Shown here one piece after another: positions 6,068 through 6,695 of a DNA stretch of 6,695 nucleotides. Position 1 is the stretch's first letter. Each line of letters starts with the position of its first letter. Made by a program: the position numbers and the translations under genes. The DNA is from a bacterium (GTDB lineage Bacteria; RBG-13-66-14). Below the pieces are notes generated by a model, which was not told the origin of the DNA, searched no databases, and saw only the letters and a program-made list of their open reading frames with translations. Location: contig JAIOSI010000175.1 of the NCBI GenBank assembly GCA_021107695.1, forward strand, positions 1 through 6,695. Direction: 5' to 3'.

Positions 6068-6695
6068 TTACTTCAGGTTGTCCTCGACACACTTCAACTG
6101 GTCAAGACAGAAGGCGGCATCGCCCTTCTGCGCCGGGAAGCCATCCACAGTACCCTGAAGGGCGGCGATAGCCTCGTCGTAGAGCGTCTGCCCGGCTTCG
6201 TCTCCGGCGGCAAGCAGTGCCAAGCCGAGATACCCCTGAGCGAGGGGAATAGAGTAGTGAACACCGGGGGCGACTTCTACAGAGTTGCCCCCAGCTTTTG
6301 CCATTTCGATGGCGTAGTCTAGGGACTTCTCGAAGCCGTCCTGAGCCTCGGCGAAGTTTCCCAAAGATAGGCTGTGCATTCCCACCGCCCACCAAGCCAT
6401 GCTAAATGGTCCAGGACCTTTGTTCAGCTCCTCGCGCCAGGCGATGCAATACTCCGCAGCCATTAAACCATACTCCAGATGCCGCTGCTCCCGGGGGGCT
6501 TCATCGCCGGGCCAGCAGGTGGCGAGGTCAGCGGAGATGTTGTATGAAAGCACGTTGGCAAAGTCGGTCAGCTTGTAACGGGTCTCAGCGTTGGTGGCTG
6601 CCTTCGCCTGAAGTAACACCTCTTTGATACCAGCGTCGACGATATCAATCAGGTAGTCAAAGTTCTTGCCCTCCCAATCCTGATAGCTGAAGCCC
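6068..6695 (-). CDS. TPR-repeat protein (5' end beyond window)
   Basis: The C-terminal 208 residues of a protein whose reading frame stays open to the window edge, so the true start is outside; an internal GTG at 6619 is not needed as a start. The visible part is helical. A TPR-like unit spans about residues 97-131 of the visible part (WWAVGMHSLSLGNFAEAQ then FEKSLDYA). A second spans about 148-180 (LAQGYLGLALLAAGDEAG then LYDEAIAAL). Both show the small-residue and hydrophobic spacing of TPRs. TPRs mediate protein-protein contacts; no catalytic motif is visible and no specific family is recognised. The C-terminus DQLKCVEDNLK looks like a natural helical end. It converges on the plus-strand barrel gene across a 108-bp gap holding repeat copy 2. 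Localisation cannot be judged because the N-terminus is missing. Confidence 0.82.
   Translation of the reverse strand, partial: GFSYQDWEGKNFDYLIDIVDAGIKEVLLQAKAATNAETRYKLTDFANVLSYNISADLATCWPGDEAPREQRHLEYGLMAAEYCIAWREELNKGPGPFSMAWWAVGMHSLSLGNFAEAQDGFEKSLDYAIEMAKAGGNSVEVAPGVHYSIPLAQGYLGLALLAAGDEAGQTLYDEAIAALQGTVDGFPAQKGDAAFCLDQLKCVEDNLK

Noticed and set aside
6617..6619. GTG at 6619 as the start of the TPR gene
   Set aside because: The frame stays open to the window edge with plausible protein sequence upstream, so the gene is 5'-truncated by the window.

Overview
The window looks like a piece of an uncultured bacterial genome with GC of roughly 55-60%, probably from the FCB superphylum (Bacteroidota/Chlorobiota relatives, or candidate phyla such as Zixibacteria or Cloacimonadota) or a lineage with similar cell-surface biology. 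The reasons are a PorV/PorQ-type outer-membrane protein, a secreted M6-peptidase-like protein ending in a FlgD-like/type IX-style C-terminal sorting domain, a lipid-anchored beta-propeller, and a promoter candidate of the Bacteroidetes TTG/TAnnTTTG form. The phylum call is inference; nothing here fixes the taxon.

Layout from left to right. On the minus strand: a PorV/PorQ-family protein (3' end beyond the window), immediately preceded by a six-repeat beta-propeller lipoprotein with a 3-base gap, so the two form an operon (1-1715). Next is an intergenic hairpin repeat (around 1830-1873), then a 618-residue M6-family protein (1904-3760) with its own sigma70-like promoter. A second intergenic stretch (3761-4001) holds that promoter, a diverged copy of the hairpin repeat and a second hairpin. 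It is followed by a well-conserved glycine C-acetyltransferase gene, kbl (4002-5231). A 149-bp divergent intergenic region with a near-palindrome separates kbl from a plus-strand gene for a small secreted, probably beta-barrel protein (5381-5959). Another copy of the hairpin repeat lies in the convergent gap, and the last gene is a minus-strand TPR protein whose 5' end runs off the window (6068-6695).

How the genes may work together: four of the six products are predicted to enter the envelope or leave the cell. The PorV-like protein, the propeller lipoprotein and the CTD-bearing M6 protein together look like type IX-style secretion/attachment parts beside a cargo protein. kbl (threonine/glycine metabolism) appears unrelated to this theme.

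The most notable observation is that the M6 protein has lost its catalytic signature: the expected HExxHxxGxxD reads HNFGYILGLPA. The reading frame is otherwise intact, and the fold signatures, Met-turn region and secretion domain are kept. It is therefore best read as a secreted pseudopeptidase. Secondary observations are a sharp AT-rich block inside the lipoprotein gene and a family of intergenic palindromic repeats.
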